DNA of 64,000 nt, from positions 1 to 64,000 of the forward strand of contig CAZSOU010000003.1 of NCBI GenBank assembly GCA_964608595.1, written 5' to 3'. The translations under genes and the position numbers were made by a program. The notes below the pieces were generated by a model. The model saw only the letters and a list, made by a program, of their open reading frames with translations. It was not told the origin of the DNA and ran no database searches. This document shows, in pieces, positions 15,893 through 23,933 of this stretch; positions within the stretch are counted from its first letter, which is position 1, and each line of letters begins with the position of its first letter. This stretch comes from Oleiagrimonas sp964608595. GTDB taxonomy: Bacteria; Pseudomonadota; Gammaproteobacteria; Xanthomonadales; Rhodanobacteraceae.

Positions 15893-16894
15893 ATGATAAC
15901 TGCAACCTCCGCATCCGCGCAGCCTGCCGATTGGCGTCGGCTGTGGCGCGAGTCCGTCACCGATGCCCACCAGTTGCTGGCCATGCTGGGGCTTGCGAAG
16001 CTGGCCGACAGGCTGCCGGCGGACGATGCCGGCTTTGCGTTGCGCGTGCCGCGCGGTTTCGTCGCTCGCATGCGCCACGGCGATGCCGAGGACCCGCTGC
16101 TGCTGCAGGTGTTGCCGCAACTGGCCGAAACCGAGGTTACACCCGGTTTCACTCTGGATGCCGTCGGCGACATGGATGCCCGTGGCGGGCAAGGCGTGCT
16201 GCACAAATATCACGGCCGTGCGTTGTTGATCGCCAGTGGCGCGTGTGCTGTCAATTGCCGCTACTGCTTTCGGCGTCACTTTCCCTACGGTGAAGAAATC
16301 GCGGCTGCGGCACGCTGGCGCGAGGCACTGGATTATTTGCGAACGCATGGCGATGTGCGCGAGCTGATTCTTTCGGGCGGCGATCCGTTATCGCTTTCGA
16401 CCGCCAAACTGGAAGAGTTGTCGCAGGGCATGGCGGGTATCACGCATTTGCAACGTTTGCGCATTCACACGCGTCTGCCGGTGGTATTGCCCGAGCGCGT
16501 GGACGCGGCGCTGTGCGCGTGGCTCGATGCTTTGCCGCAACAGAAAGTCGTGGTGATCCACGCCAACCACGCCAACGAGCTGGACGCCTCGGTGGCCGAT
16601 GCCTGTACGCGTCTGCGCGACGTGGGGGTCGCATTGTTCAACCAGTCGGTGCTGTTGCGCGGCGTCAACGACAGCGCCAATGCGCTGACCGATTTGTCCG
16701 AACGATTGTTCGCCTGCGGCGTGGTGCCGTATTACGTCCATCAGCTTGACCGTGTGCAGGGCGCGGCACATTTCGAGGTGGATGACGCACGGGCCGTGGA
16801 GCTGGTGGCCGAGGTGCGCGAGCGTTTGCCGGGCTACCTGGTGCCTCGCCTGGTGCGCGAGGTGGCGGGCGAGGGCAGCAAGCGACCGCTGTGA
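15893..16894 (+). CDS. epmB: EF-P beta-lysylation protein EpmB (lysine 2,3-aminomutase family)
   Basis: EpmB is a radical-SAM, PLP-dependent enzyme that converts (S)-alpha-lysine to (R)-beta-lysine for attachment to EF-P Lys34. The protein (333 aa from ATG 15893, or 341 from ATG 15869) shows the [4Fe-4S] motif CAVNCRYCF (C-x3-C-x2-C), LILSGGDPLSL, the HQLDRVQGAAHF region, and the C-terminal PLP lysine in EGSKRPL. It is shorter than true lysine aminomutases, as expected for EpmB. Divergent from efp, so modifier and target are neighbours. Confidence 0.95.
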   Translation: MITATSASAQPADWRRLWRESVTDAHQLLAMLGLAKLADRLPADDAGFALRVPRGFVARMRHGDAEDPLLLQVLPQLAETEVTPGFTLDAVGDMDARGGQGVLHKYHGRALLIASGACAVNCRYCFRRHFPYGEEIAAAARWREALDYLRTHGDVRELILSGGDPLSLSTAKLEELSQGMAGITHLQRLRIHTRLPVVLPERVDAALCAWLDALPQQKVVVIHANHANELDASVADACTRLRDVGVALFNQSVLLRGVNDSANALTDLSERLFACGVVPYYVHQLDRVQGAAHFEVDDARAVELVAEVRERLPGYLVPRLVREVAGEGSKRPL

Positions 16895-17101
16895 CGTGAT
16901 GTGGCCCGGGTGGCGGTGATGGCGAGGGCACCGGGCGTTGTCGCGACGGCGGGCGTGCATTCAATCCGGGCTCCGGTTAGCGTGAATCAGTCGACAGCCC
17001 ATGCAAGCGCGCTGGCAAAGCCGCGTTGGATAAGGTAAAACCGGGGAAAGCTGCCCCCTCGCTTTTCTCTCTCGAGGCAGCCTGCAACGCCGGATACGCG
17101 C

Positions 17102-19159
17102 ATGAAGCAAAACAACGTCATCAAGGTTCTGTTCGTCGAAGATGCCGTCGAGGATGCCGAACAGGTCATCAGCGTGCTGCGCAATCACGGCGTGGCGGTG
17201 CGCCCCGGTCGCGCCACGAACAAAGATGAATTGACCGCTGCGTGCAACGCAACGGTGCCGGATGTCGTGCTGGTCAATCCCGACGCCCGAGCGCTTGACG
17301 TCGCCGCGGTGGTGCGGCAGATGGAAAACACCGGCAAGGATTTCGCACTGATCGCCTTGTTGGCACGCATGGACGACGATATCGTCGCGGACATGTTCGA
17401 GCAGGGTGCGCACGGGCTGGCGTTGCGGGGACGCCCCGCGCAGCTGGTGCAGGTGGTGCGGCGCGAGTTCGATGCGCTGGGCATGCGCCGTTCGGTGCGT
17501 CGGCTCAAAAACGCCTTGCGCGAATCCGAACGCCGTTGCGATGCACTGCTGGCTTCTTCGCGGGATCCGATCGCCTACGTGCATGAAGGCATGCACGTAC
17601 GCGCCAACCAGGCGTATCTCGATATTTTCGGCTACGAAAGCTTCGACGATGTCGAAGGCCTGACCCTTCTCGACATGGTGGCGCCCGAACAGGCTGGCGA
17701 ATTCAAGGCCTTGCTGAAGGGTCTGGCCAAGGGTGAAAAGCCCCCCGAACAACTTCAACTCAAGGCGGTGCGCGCCGATGGCGAGGTTTTCGACGCCAGC
17801 ATGGCGTTTTCGCAGGCCACGTTCGAAGGCGAGGCGTGTCTGCAGATCGTGTTCCAGCGACAGGAAGCGGACGAGGCGCTCAAGGAACAATTGCTGCGCG
17901 ATCCGGCAACGGGGCTGTTTCATCGCACCCACATGCTCAAGTTGATCGATGACGCGGTCAGCGCGGCGTCTGACGGTGCCGGCGGTCAGGCATTGTTGCT
18001 GGTCGAACCGGACAACTGGAAAGCGATCATCGGCAACATCGGCATGGCCAACACCGACAACCTCATGGCCACCATCGCCGAGCGTATCAGCGAAAATCTC
18101 GGCGAACGCGCCGTGGCGGGGCGCCTGGGCGAACGCACCATCGGTCTTTTGCTCGATCATCACGACGACGCGCAGGTGCGCGAACGCGTCAAGGCGTTGC
18201 ACGATCTGGCGGCTGATGGCGTGTTCGAGGCGGGCACCCATTCCATTTCGTTGACCTTCGGCATCGGCGGCAGCCTCCTGGGCGAACGCAATGCCAACAC
18301 CCAGGTCTTGCTGGAACAGGCTGACGAGGCGCTGCGCAGTGCACAGAATCGTGGCGTCGGCGCCAGCCAGATTCATGATCCGGCCGCACGCGACAAGGCC
18401 GAGGCCGAACGCGAGCGTCAGTGGCTTGAGCTGGTGCAGCGCGCGCTTGAAGATGACGGTTTCGTGCTCTACCAGCAGCAGGTGATCAGTCTGCAGGATG
18501 CCGAGGGTGATTTCGCCGAAGTCCTGCTGCGCATGGAAGGTCCCAATGGCGAAGTATCGCCCGGTTATTTTCTGCCGGTAGCCGAGCGTCACGGCCTGAT
18601 GGCCGCTGTCGATCGCTGGGTCATCAGCCACGTCATCACCATGCTTTCCGAGCGCCAGGCCGAGGCCGAGCCGCTGACCATGTTCGTCAAGCTGACAGCG
18701 CAATCGCTGGCCGATCCGACCTTCGTGGTGTGGCTCAAGGAGCAATTGCAGGCGCGTGCGTTGAGGCCGGGTGCGCTGGTGCTGGAAATGCCCGAAAGCA
18801 AAGTGTTGACCAGTCTGAAGCCGGCGCACGATTTCGTTGCCGCGCTCAAGCCGCTGGGTGTGGCGTTTGCACTGGAGCAATTCGGGTCCGGGCTCAATTC
18901 ATTCCAGACCTTGCGCCATGTCGACGCCGACTACCTCAAGATCGACCGCAGTTTCATGGGCAATCTTCCGGAGCACGACGAGAACCGTGCCAAAGTGGCC
19001 GACATCTGCGAAAAGGCGCGCGAGATGAACAAGCTGACGGTGGCCGAGTGGGTGGAAGACGCGGCCAGCACGTCCCTGTTGTTCGCCTGCGGTGTCGATT
19101 TCGTGCAAGGCAATTTCCTGCGCGAGCCCGAGAAAGTGCTTGAAAACACGGCCGCTTGA
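17102..19159 (+). CDS. fimX: FimX-like REC-PAS-GGDEF-EAL protein (degenerate, c-di-GMP receptor)
   Basis: This 685-residue protein has an N-terminal receiver-like domain (1-125), PAS (about 145-250), GGDEF (about 265-425) and EAL (about 435-680). The GGDEF motif is replaced by LGERT, EAL by EVL (FAEVLLRME), and the DDFG-type metal motif by LEQFG, so neither cyclase nor phosphodiesterase activity is expected. Domain order, degenerate motifs and length match FimX of Pseudomonas and Xanthomonas, which binds c-di-GMP with its EAL domain and controls type IV pilus assembly and twitching. The receiver domain lacks a clear phospho-Asp context. The symbol is inferred from architecture. Confidence 0.82.
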   Translation: MKQNNVIKVLFVEDAVEDAEQVISVLRNHGVAVRPGRATNKDELTAACNATVPDVVLVNPDARALDVAAVVRQMENTGKDFALIALLARMDDDIVADMFEQGAHGLALRGRPAQLVQVVRREFDALGMRRSVRRLKNALRESERRCDALLASSRDPIAYVHEGMHVRANQAYLDIFGYESFDDVEGLTLLDMVAPEQAGEFKALLKGLAKGEKPPEQLQLKAVRADGEVFDASMAFSQATFEGEACLQIVFQRQEADEALKEQLLRDPATGLFHRTHMLKLIDDAVSAASDGAGGQALLLVEPDNWKAIIGNIGMANTDNLMATIAERISENLGERAVAGRLGERTIGLLLDHHDDAQVRERVKALHDLAADGVFEAGTHSISLTFGIGGSLLGERNANTQVLLEQADEALRSAQNRGVGASQIHDPAARDKAEAERERQWLELVQRALEDDGFVLYQQQVISLQDAEGDFAEVLLRMEGPNGEVSPGYFLPVAERHGLMAAVDRWVISHVITMLSERQAEAEPLTMFVKLTAQSLADPTFVVWLKEQLQARALRPGALVLEMPESKVLTSLKPAHDFVAALKPLGVAFALEQFGSGLNSFQTLRHVDADYLKIDRSFMGNLPEHDENRAKVADICEKAREMNKLTVAEWVEDAASTSLLFACGVDFVQGNFLREPEKVLENTAA

Positions 19160-19179
19160 GCCGAACCGTCCAATGCCCG

Positions 19180-19185
19180 GATAAT
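19180..19185 (+). promoter_or_regulatory. -10 element upstream of panB
   Basis: GATAAT (context CGGATAATGGCG) lies 27 bases before the panB GTG start, in the 52-base gap after the FimX-like gene, giving a leader of about 20 nt. Confidence 0.4.
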
Positions 19186-19211
19186 GGCGGCTTTCCGTCA
19201 CGGGATTCGTT

Positions 19212-20030
19212 GTGTACGTTCAGGCACCCGATCGCAAGGCGATCACCGTCCCCGCCTTGCGGCGCATGAAGGCCGAAGGCCGCAAAATCGTCATGCTCAC
19301 CGCTTATGACGCCAGCTTCGCAGCGCAGTTGGAAATGGCCGGTGTGGATGTCGCCCTGGTCGGTGACTCGCTGGGCAATGTGGTGCAGGGGCAGGTCAGC
19401 ACGCTCCCGGTCACGGTTGACGACGTCGTGTATCACTGCCGGAGCGTTGCGCGGGGTTTGTCGACTACGTTGCTGGTGGCCGATCTGCCTTTCATGAGCG
19501 ACCGCGATGTGCCGCACGCCCTCGATGCAGCGGCGCGACTGGTCGGTGAAGGCGGTGCGGCCATGGTCAAGGCGGAGGGTGCAGGACATGTCTGCGATGT
19601 GATCGCCGCGTTGACCGAACGCAATATTCCGGTGTGCGCGCATCTGGGTTTGACACCGCAATCGGTGCATCGCCTGGGGGGATACCGGGTGCAGGGTCGC
19701 GAGCAGGCCGTCGCGGATCAACTGCTGGCCGATGCGCGCGCCGTGGCCGATGCCGGCGCCGGCATGCTGGTACTCGAATGCGTGCCGTCCGGACTCGCTG
19801 CGCGGATTGCCGATGCGCTTGTCATCCCCGTCATCGGTATCGGTGCCGGCGCCGGTTGTGACGGCCAGGTGTTGGTTGTCTATGACATGCTGGGCATCAC
19901 GCCCGGCAAGACACCCAAATTCAGCAAGGACTATCTCGCCGGGCGCGGTTCCGTGGCGGAAGCCATCACCGCTTATGCCAGGGATGTGCGCGAGGGCCGG
20001 TTTCCGGATGCCGACCATGCGTTCGAATAA
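19212..20030 (+). CDS. panB: 3-methyl-2-oxobutanoate hydroxymethyltransferase
   Basis: PanB transfers a one-carbon unit from methylene-tetrahydrofolate to alpha-ketoisovalerate, giving ketopantoate for pantothenate/CoA synthesis. The 272-residue protein has the metal-binding VGDSLGNVVQG, KAEGAGHV, AHLGLTPQSVHRLGGYRVQGR and LECVPS with the IPVIGIGAG strand. Translation begins at GTG (MYVQAPDRKAITVPAL); no in-frame ATG exists before the conserved region. panC follows after 188 bases; panD and panE are not in this window. Confidence 0.96.
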   Translation: MYVQAPDRKAITVPALRRMKAEGRKIVMLTAYDASFAAQLEMAGVDVALVGDSLGNVVQGQVSTLPVTVDDVVYHCRSVARGLSTTLLVADLPFMSDRDVPHALDAAARLVGEGGAAMVKAEGAGHVCDVIAALTERNIPVCAHLGLTPQSVHRLGGYRVQGREQAVADQLLADARAVADAGAGMLVLECVPSGLAARIADALVIPVIGIGAGAGCDGQVLVVYDMLGITPGKTPKFSKDYLAGRGSVAEAITAYARDVREGRFPDADHAFE

Positions 20031-20218
20031 GGTCTCATGGAAGCTCCGAGAGGAGCCGCGATGCTCATGAACAGGTCAAACGACGGGCTTGTCTCGTCTG
20101 TCCACCCTCCGGCGCTGCCCCGTTTCGACGGGCGGCCAGCTCGCTGCCGTCGATGCGCCTTGTCTTGCGAGCAGACGGGGCAAGTGATGGTTGCGCCGGT
20201 TCCAGGCAGAGTTTTTTT

Positions 20219-21064
20219 ATGCAAACAGTGACCGATGCCGCCCGTCTTCGTGCCGTCATTCGCACGTGGCGCGAGCAGGGCCGCACCATCAGCCTGGTGC
20301 CGACCATGGGCAATTTGCATGATGGCCATCTGGCTCTGCTGAAACTTGCACGATCACGATGCGAGCGCGTTGTCGCCAGCGTTTTCGTCAATCCCACGCA
20401 GTTCGGTCCGGACGAGGATTTCGAGCGTTATCCGCGTACCATGGCAGAGGATCGCGCCGCACTGGCAGACAACGATTGCGATCTGCTGTTCGCTCCGTCG
20501 GTCGAGGCCATGTATCCGTTTGGTCCCGAGAAGTCGGTACGCGTACATGTGCCGGTCATCACCGACGTGCTGGAGGGTGCGCATCGGCCCGGCCATTTCG
20601 ATGGAGTGACAACCGTCGTATCCAAGCTTTTTCATCTGGTGCAGCCGGATGTCGCCGTGTTCGGACAAAAGGATTACCAGCAACTGCGCGTCATCGAACG
20701 CATGGTGACCGATTTGTCGTTGCCGGTCAGTGTGGTGGGGGCGCCGATCCGGCGCGAACCCGACGGTCTGGCGTTGAGCTCGCGCAACCAGTATTTGTCG
20801 GCGGCCGAGCGCCGCCGTGCACCGCAGCTTTACGCCACTCTGCGGCAGATGCGCGAGTTGCGTCTGCAGGGGCATGCCTGCCATGCCATCGAGCAGGCCG
20901 CGACAGCGCGCTTGAATCGAGCCGGCTTCGATCCCGATTACGTGGTCATTCGCCGCGTGGCGGATCTTGCCGAGCCGGTCGACGGTTCAGCCGAGGACGT
21001 GGTCGCATTGGCCGCCGCACGCCTTGGCGGCACACGCCTGATCGACAATCTGCCATTCCAGTGA
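20219..21064 (+). CDS. panC: Pantoate-beta-alanine ligase
   Basis: PanC condenses pantoate with beta-alanine using ATP. The 281-residue protein shows PTMGNLHDGHLAL (HIGH-like nucleotide site), VNPTQFGPDEDFERYPR, GAHRPGHFDGVTTVVSKLF, FGQKDYQQLRVI and KMSKS-like SSRNQYLS. ATG 20219 is chosen because it follows GGCAGAG and a T-run and gives the normal N-terminus; the frame extends upstream without homology. The 188-base panB-panC spacer holds no gene and no clear structure. Confidence 0.96.
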   Translation: MQTVTDAARLRAVIRTWREQGRTISLVPTMGNLHDGHLALLKLARSRCERVVASVFVNPTQFGPDEDFERYPRTMAEDRAALADNDCDLLFAPSVEAMYPFGPEKSVRVHVPVITDVLEGAHRPGHFDGVTTVVSKLFHLVQPDVAVFGQKDYQQLRVIERMVTDLSLPVSVVGAPIRREPDGLALSSRNQYLSAAERRRAPQLYATLRQMRELRLQGHACHAIEQAATARLNRAGFDPDYVVIRRVADLAEPVDGSAEDVVALAAARLGGTRLIDNLPFQ

Positions 21065-21224
21065 CCCGCCCGGATACCGAGCCCCGACTCGGCACACTCC
21101 GGATCGCGACATCCGCGGACAAGGGTGTTGCTGAACGGGATCCCGTCACAGCCGGCGTCGGCTCAGGGTGTGTCGATAAAATAAGCGCCGTGCACACTTC
21201 ATTCGTACTCCCCGGCGATTCCCG

Positions 21225-21857
21225 ATGTCTCAACCTCTGATCCTCCTGCACGGCCTGTGGATGCGCGGCATCACGCTGACGGTATTGCAACGTCGTCTGG
21301 AGAGCGTGGATTACCGGGTGGAAACACTGGACTACCTGAGTCTCGCCACGCCGGCCGAAGACACCATCGAAGCGCTGCGCGAACGCATGCGTGCGCATCC
21401 CGACGGCGTGCACGTGGTGGGTCACAGCCTGGGCGGATTGCTGGCATTGCTGGCGTGTCGCAAGGATGACAGCCTCCCGCCCGGTCGCATCGTGTGCATG
21501 GCTTCACCATTGACCGGCAGCGCCATCGCGCGTCAACTGGCTGAACATCGCGTGTCGTGGCTGCTGGGCCAGAATCATGCCATCCTCGAGCAGGGTCTGG
21601 ATGCTTGGACCGACGCGCGCGAAGTCGGCATGGTGGCCGGCAACACCAGCGTCGGGTTGGGCACCATGGTGGGGCGTCTGGAAGGGGAAAGTGACGGCAC
21701 CGTGGGGCTGGCGGAAACCCGTTTGCCGGGCTTGACCGATCATTGCGTGGTCGAAACCAGTCATACGGGGATGCTGCTTTCGCGCGACGCCGCCTCGCAA
21801 GTGGTGGCGTTTTTGCGTCATGGCCGGTTTCGACGGTCGAACACGTCGGCGACGTAG
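21225..21857 (+). CDS. Small alpha/beta hydrolase (lipase-like)
   Basis: This 210-residue cytoplasmic alpha/beta hydrolase begins QPLILLHGLWMRG (oxyanion-hole strand) and carries the nucleophile motif VVGHSLGGLLAL. The candidate catalytic His is in VVETSHTGMLLS; the acid residue probably lies in GESDGTVGL. Similar proteins in Xanthomonadales are annotated as lipase/permease-like or esterase. No signal peptide. The gene sits alone between panC and yebC; substrate unknown. Confidence 0.75.
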   Translation: MSQPLILLHGLWMRGITLTVLQRRLESVDYRVETLDYLSLATPAEDTIEALRERMRAHPDGVHVVGHSLGGLLALLACRKDDSLPPGRIVCMASPLTGSAIARQLAEHRVSWLLGQNHAILEQGLDAWTDAREVGMVAGNTSVGLGTMVGRLEGESDGTVGLAETRLPGLTDHCVVETSHTGMLLSRDAASQVVAFLRHGRFRRSNTSAT

Positions 21858-21935
21858 GCTCGTGCCGGATGGGCGACTTCGCGCACACGCTGTCGTAAAA
21901 TCGGAGGCAACCATTCATCTGCAGCAGGACAAGCC

Positions 21936-22661
21936 ATGGGTCGTGGTCCTACCGTCGCCGGCCGCAAGAGCGCCGAAGATGCCAAGCGCGGCAAGATTTT
22001 CACCAAACTGATTCGCGAAATCACTGTCGCCACGCGCCAGGGGGTGCCTGATCCGGACAACAACGGGCGCCTGCGTTCGGCCGTGGACAAGGCGCTGGCC
22101 GCCAACATGCCCAAGGACACCATCGACCGCGCCATCAAACGTGGCTCGGGCGCCGATGGCGGCGCCGACATGCAGGAGCTGCGTTATGAGGGTTATGGTC
22201 CGGCCGGTGTGGCCCTGATCATCGAATGCTTTACCGACAACCCCAACCGCAGCGTGGCCGACGTGCGCCACCTGCTCGATCGTCACGGCGGCAATCTGGG
22301 TACCAGCGGCTCGGTGGCCTTCCAGTTCCAGCGGCTGGGCGAGTTGACCTTCGAAACGCACGGTGATGAAGCCGCCGAAGAAAAGGTGCTGGAAGCGGCC
22401 CTGGAAGCGGGTGCCGACGATGTGGTCAACGAAAACGGCGAAAGCGTGGTGCTGTGCGCGCCGGAAAATTTCGAGTCGGTGCAGCAGACGATTCACGATG
22501 CCGGTCTGGAGTCGCTTCATGGCGGTGTCGGCATGCGCCCGGACAACCGTATCGAAGTTGCCGACGACGAAGCCCGCGAAACCCTGCTCGATCTTCTGGA
22601 CAAACTGAATGAGCTGGATGACGTGAGCGAGGTGTACCACAACGCCTTGTTGCCGGAATGA
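21936..22661 (+). CDS. yebC: YebC/PmpR family protein (TACO1-like)
   Basis: This 241-residue protein is of the widespread YebC family, whose members act as ribosome-associated factors easing translation of difficult motifs and/or as DNA-binding regulators. It shows GRKSAEDAKRGKIFTKLIREI, ALAANMPKDTIDRAIKRG, YEGYGPAGVALIIECFTDNPNR and the acidic C-terminal domain. It precedes ruvC-ruvA, the standard order in gammaproteobacteria (yebC-ruvCAB). The N-terminus here is MGRGPTVAGRKS; family members usually begin MAGHSKWANIKHRK, so this start is a shorter variant. Confidence 0.95.
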   Translation: MGRGPTVAGRKSAEDAKRGKIFTKLIREITVATRQGVPDPDNNGRLRSAVDKALAANMPKDTIDRAIKRGSGADGGADMQELRYEGYGPAGVALIIECFTDNPNRSVADVRHLLDRHGGNLGTSGSVAFQFQRLGELTFETHGDEAAEEKVLEAALEAGADDVVNENGESVVLCAPENFESVQQTIHDAGLESLHGGVGMRPDNRIEVADDEARETLLDLLDKLNELDDVSEVYHNALLPE

Positions 22662-22737
22662 GGCCGGGACGCGGTTTGACACCGGGCACTGCGGCTTCGC
22701 AACGGCTGTGGTGCGTGGGCGACCTGCAGGTTGGTTC

Positions 22738-23316
22738 ATGAGCGTCGCAGCGTCCTCCGGGCCCCGGGTCCCGAGTTCCGGGTCTTGCGGCGCACGAATC
22801 CTCGGCATCGACCCCGGCAGCCGCCACACCGGGGTCGGCGTCATCGACGTTGATGCGCGCGGCAAGCTCACCCACGTTTTTCACGCCGCCTTGACGGTCG
22901 GCAACGAAGCCACGTTTCCATTGCGGCTGAAGCGCATTTTTGACGAGGTGTGTGCCATCATCGACACCCACCAGCCGAGCGAATGCGGTATCGAGCGTGT
23001 TTTCATGGCGCGCAATGCCGACTCGGCGCTGAAACTGGGGCAGGCGCGCGGCGCTGCCATTTGCGCTGCCGTCAGCCGGGGAGTCGAGGTGCACGAATAC
23101 GCGGCAACCGAAGTAAAGCAGTCAGTGGTCGGCGGCGGCCGTGCCGACAAGACGCAGGTACAACACATGGTCGGCATTCTGCTGGGGCTGTCCGGACCGC
23201 TGCAGGCAGATGCCGCCGATGCACTGGGCATCGCCATCACGCATGCACACATGCGCATGGGCACGGCGCGACTCGGCTTGTTGCCCAAACGCTCATCCTG
23301 GAGACGTCACCGATGA
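22738..23316 (+). CDS. ruvC: Holliday junction endonuclease RuvC
   Basis: RuvC cleaves Holliday junctions brought by RuvAB. The protein has the catalytic Asp in ILGIDPGSRHTG, Glu in ECGIERVFMARNADSALKLGQ and acidic residues in QADAADALGIAITH. ATG 22738 gives 192 residues with about 18 extra N-terminal residues (Ala/Ser/Pro-rich) before the conserved ARILGIDPG; a later start cannot be excluded. The stop overlaps the ruvA start by 4 bases. Confidence 0.95.
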   Translation: MSVAASSGPRVPSSGSCGARILGIDPGSRHTGVGVIDVDARGKLTHVFHAALTVGNEATFPLRLKRIFDEVCAIIDTHQPSECGIERVFMARNADSALKLGQARGAAICAAVSRGVEVHEYAATEVKQSVVGGGRADKTQVQHMVGILLGLSGPLQADAADALGIAITHAHMRMGTARLGLLPKRSSWRRHR

Positions 23317-23912
23317 TTGGTCGATTGCGTGGCACCTTGTTGTCCCGGCAGCCACCATGGTTGCTGGTGGAAGTCGGCGGCGTGGGCTACGAGCTCGAAG
23401 TGCCCATGTCCACGATTTACGATCTGCCAGCGACGGGGGCCGAGATCGTGTTGCTGACGCATCACGTGGTTCGCGACGACTCCATGGTCTTGTACGGCTT
23501 CGGCAGCGAGTCCGAGCGCCAGTTGTTTCGGCAGCTGCTGAAAGTCAGCGGTATCGGTGCCAAGATCGCCTTGGCGGTGTTGTCGGGAGCCTCCGCCGAC
23601 GAATTTTCACGCCTGGTGCATGCCGGTGACATCCAGGCATTGACGCGTATCCCCGGCATCGGCAAGAAAACCGCCGAGCGCATCGTGGTCGAATTGCGTG
23701 ATCGCATCGAAGCACCGGGAGCCGTTCCCGCCAGCGGACTGAAAGCCGGCAGTGCGGCGCCGCGTGATGCTCGCGGCGAAGCGGAAGTGGCGCTGCAGCA
23801 ATTGGGTTACAAGCCCGCCGAAGCCGCACGCCTCACGGGCAAGGCCGCCGCCGATGGCGACGACGCCGAAACCATCATTCGCAAGTCCCTGCGCGTTGCT
23901 CTGGGCGGCTGA
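23313..23912 (+). CDS. ruvA: Holliday junction branch migration protein RuvA
   Basis: RuvA is the tetrameric junction-binding subunit of the RuvAB motor. The 199-residue protein opens MIGRLRGTLLSRQPPWLLVEVGG-like, has the acidic pin and helix-hairpin-helix motifs VSGIGAKIALAVLSG and IPGIGKKTAERIVVEL, and a C-terminal domain III (ALQQLGYKPAEA) that contacts RuvB. ATG 23313 overlaps the ruvC stop (ATGA), indicating coupling. kup lies between it and ruvB. Confidence 0.97.
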   Translation: MIGRLRGTLLSRQPPWLLVEVGGVGYELEVPMSTIYDLPATGAEIVLLTHHVVRDDSMVLYGFGSESERQLFRQLLKVSGIGAKIALAVLSGASADEFSRLVHAGDIQALTRIPGIGKKTAERIVVELRDRIEAPGAVPASGLKAGSAAPRDARGEAEVALQQLGYKPAEAARLTGKAAADGDDAETIIRKSLRVALGG

Positions 23913-23933
23913 GCCGGATATCGGGAGTATTTC

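Noticed and set aside
16961..18880. Long minus-strand ORF opposite the FimX-like gene
   Set aside because: Antisense shadow without motifs; codon use reflects the GC-rich third positions of the plus-strand gene.
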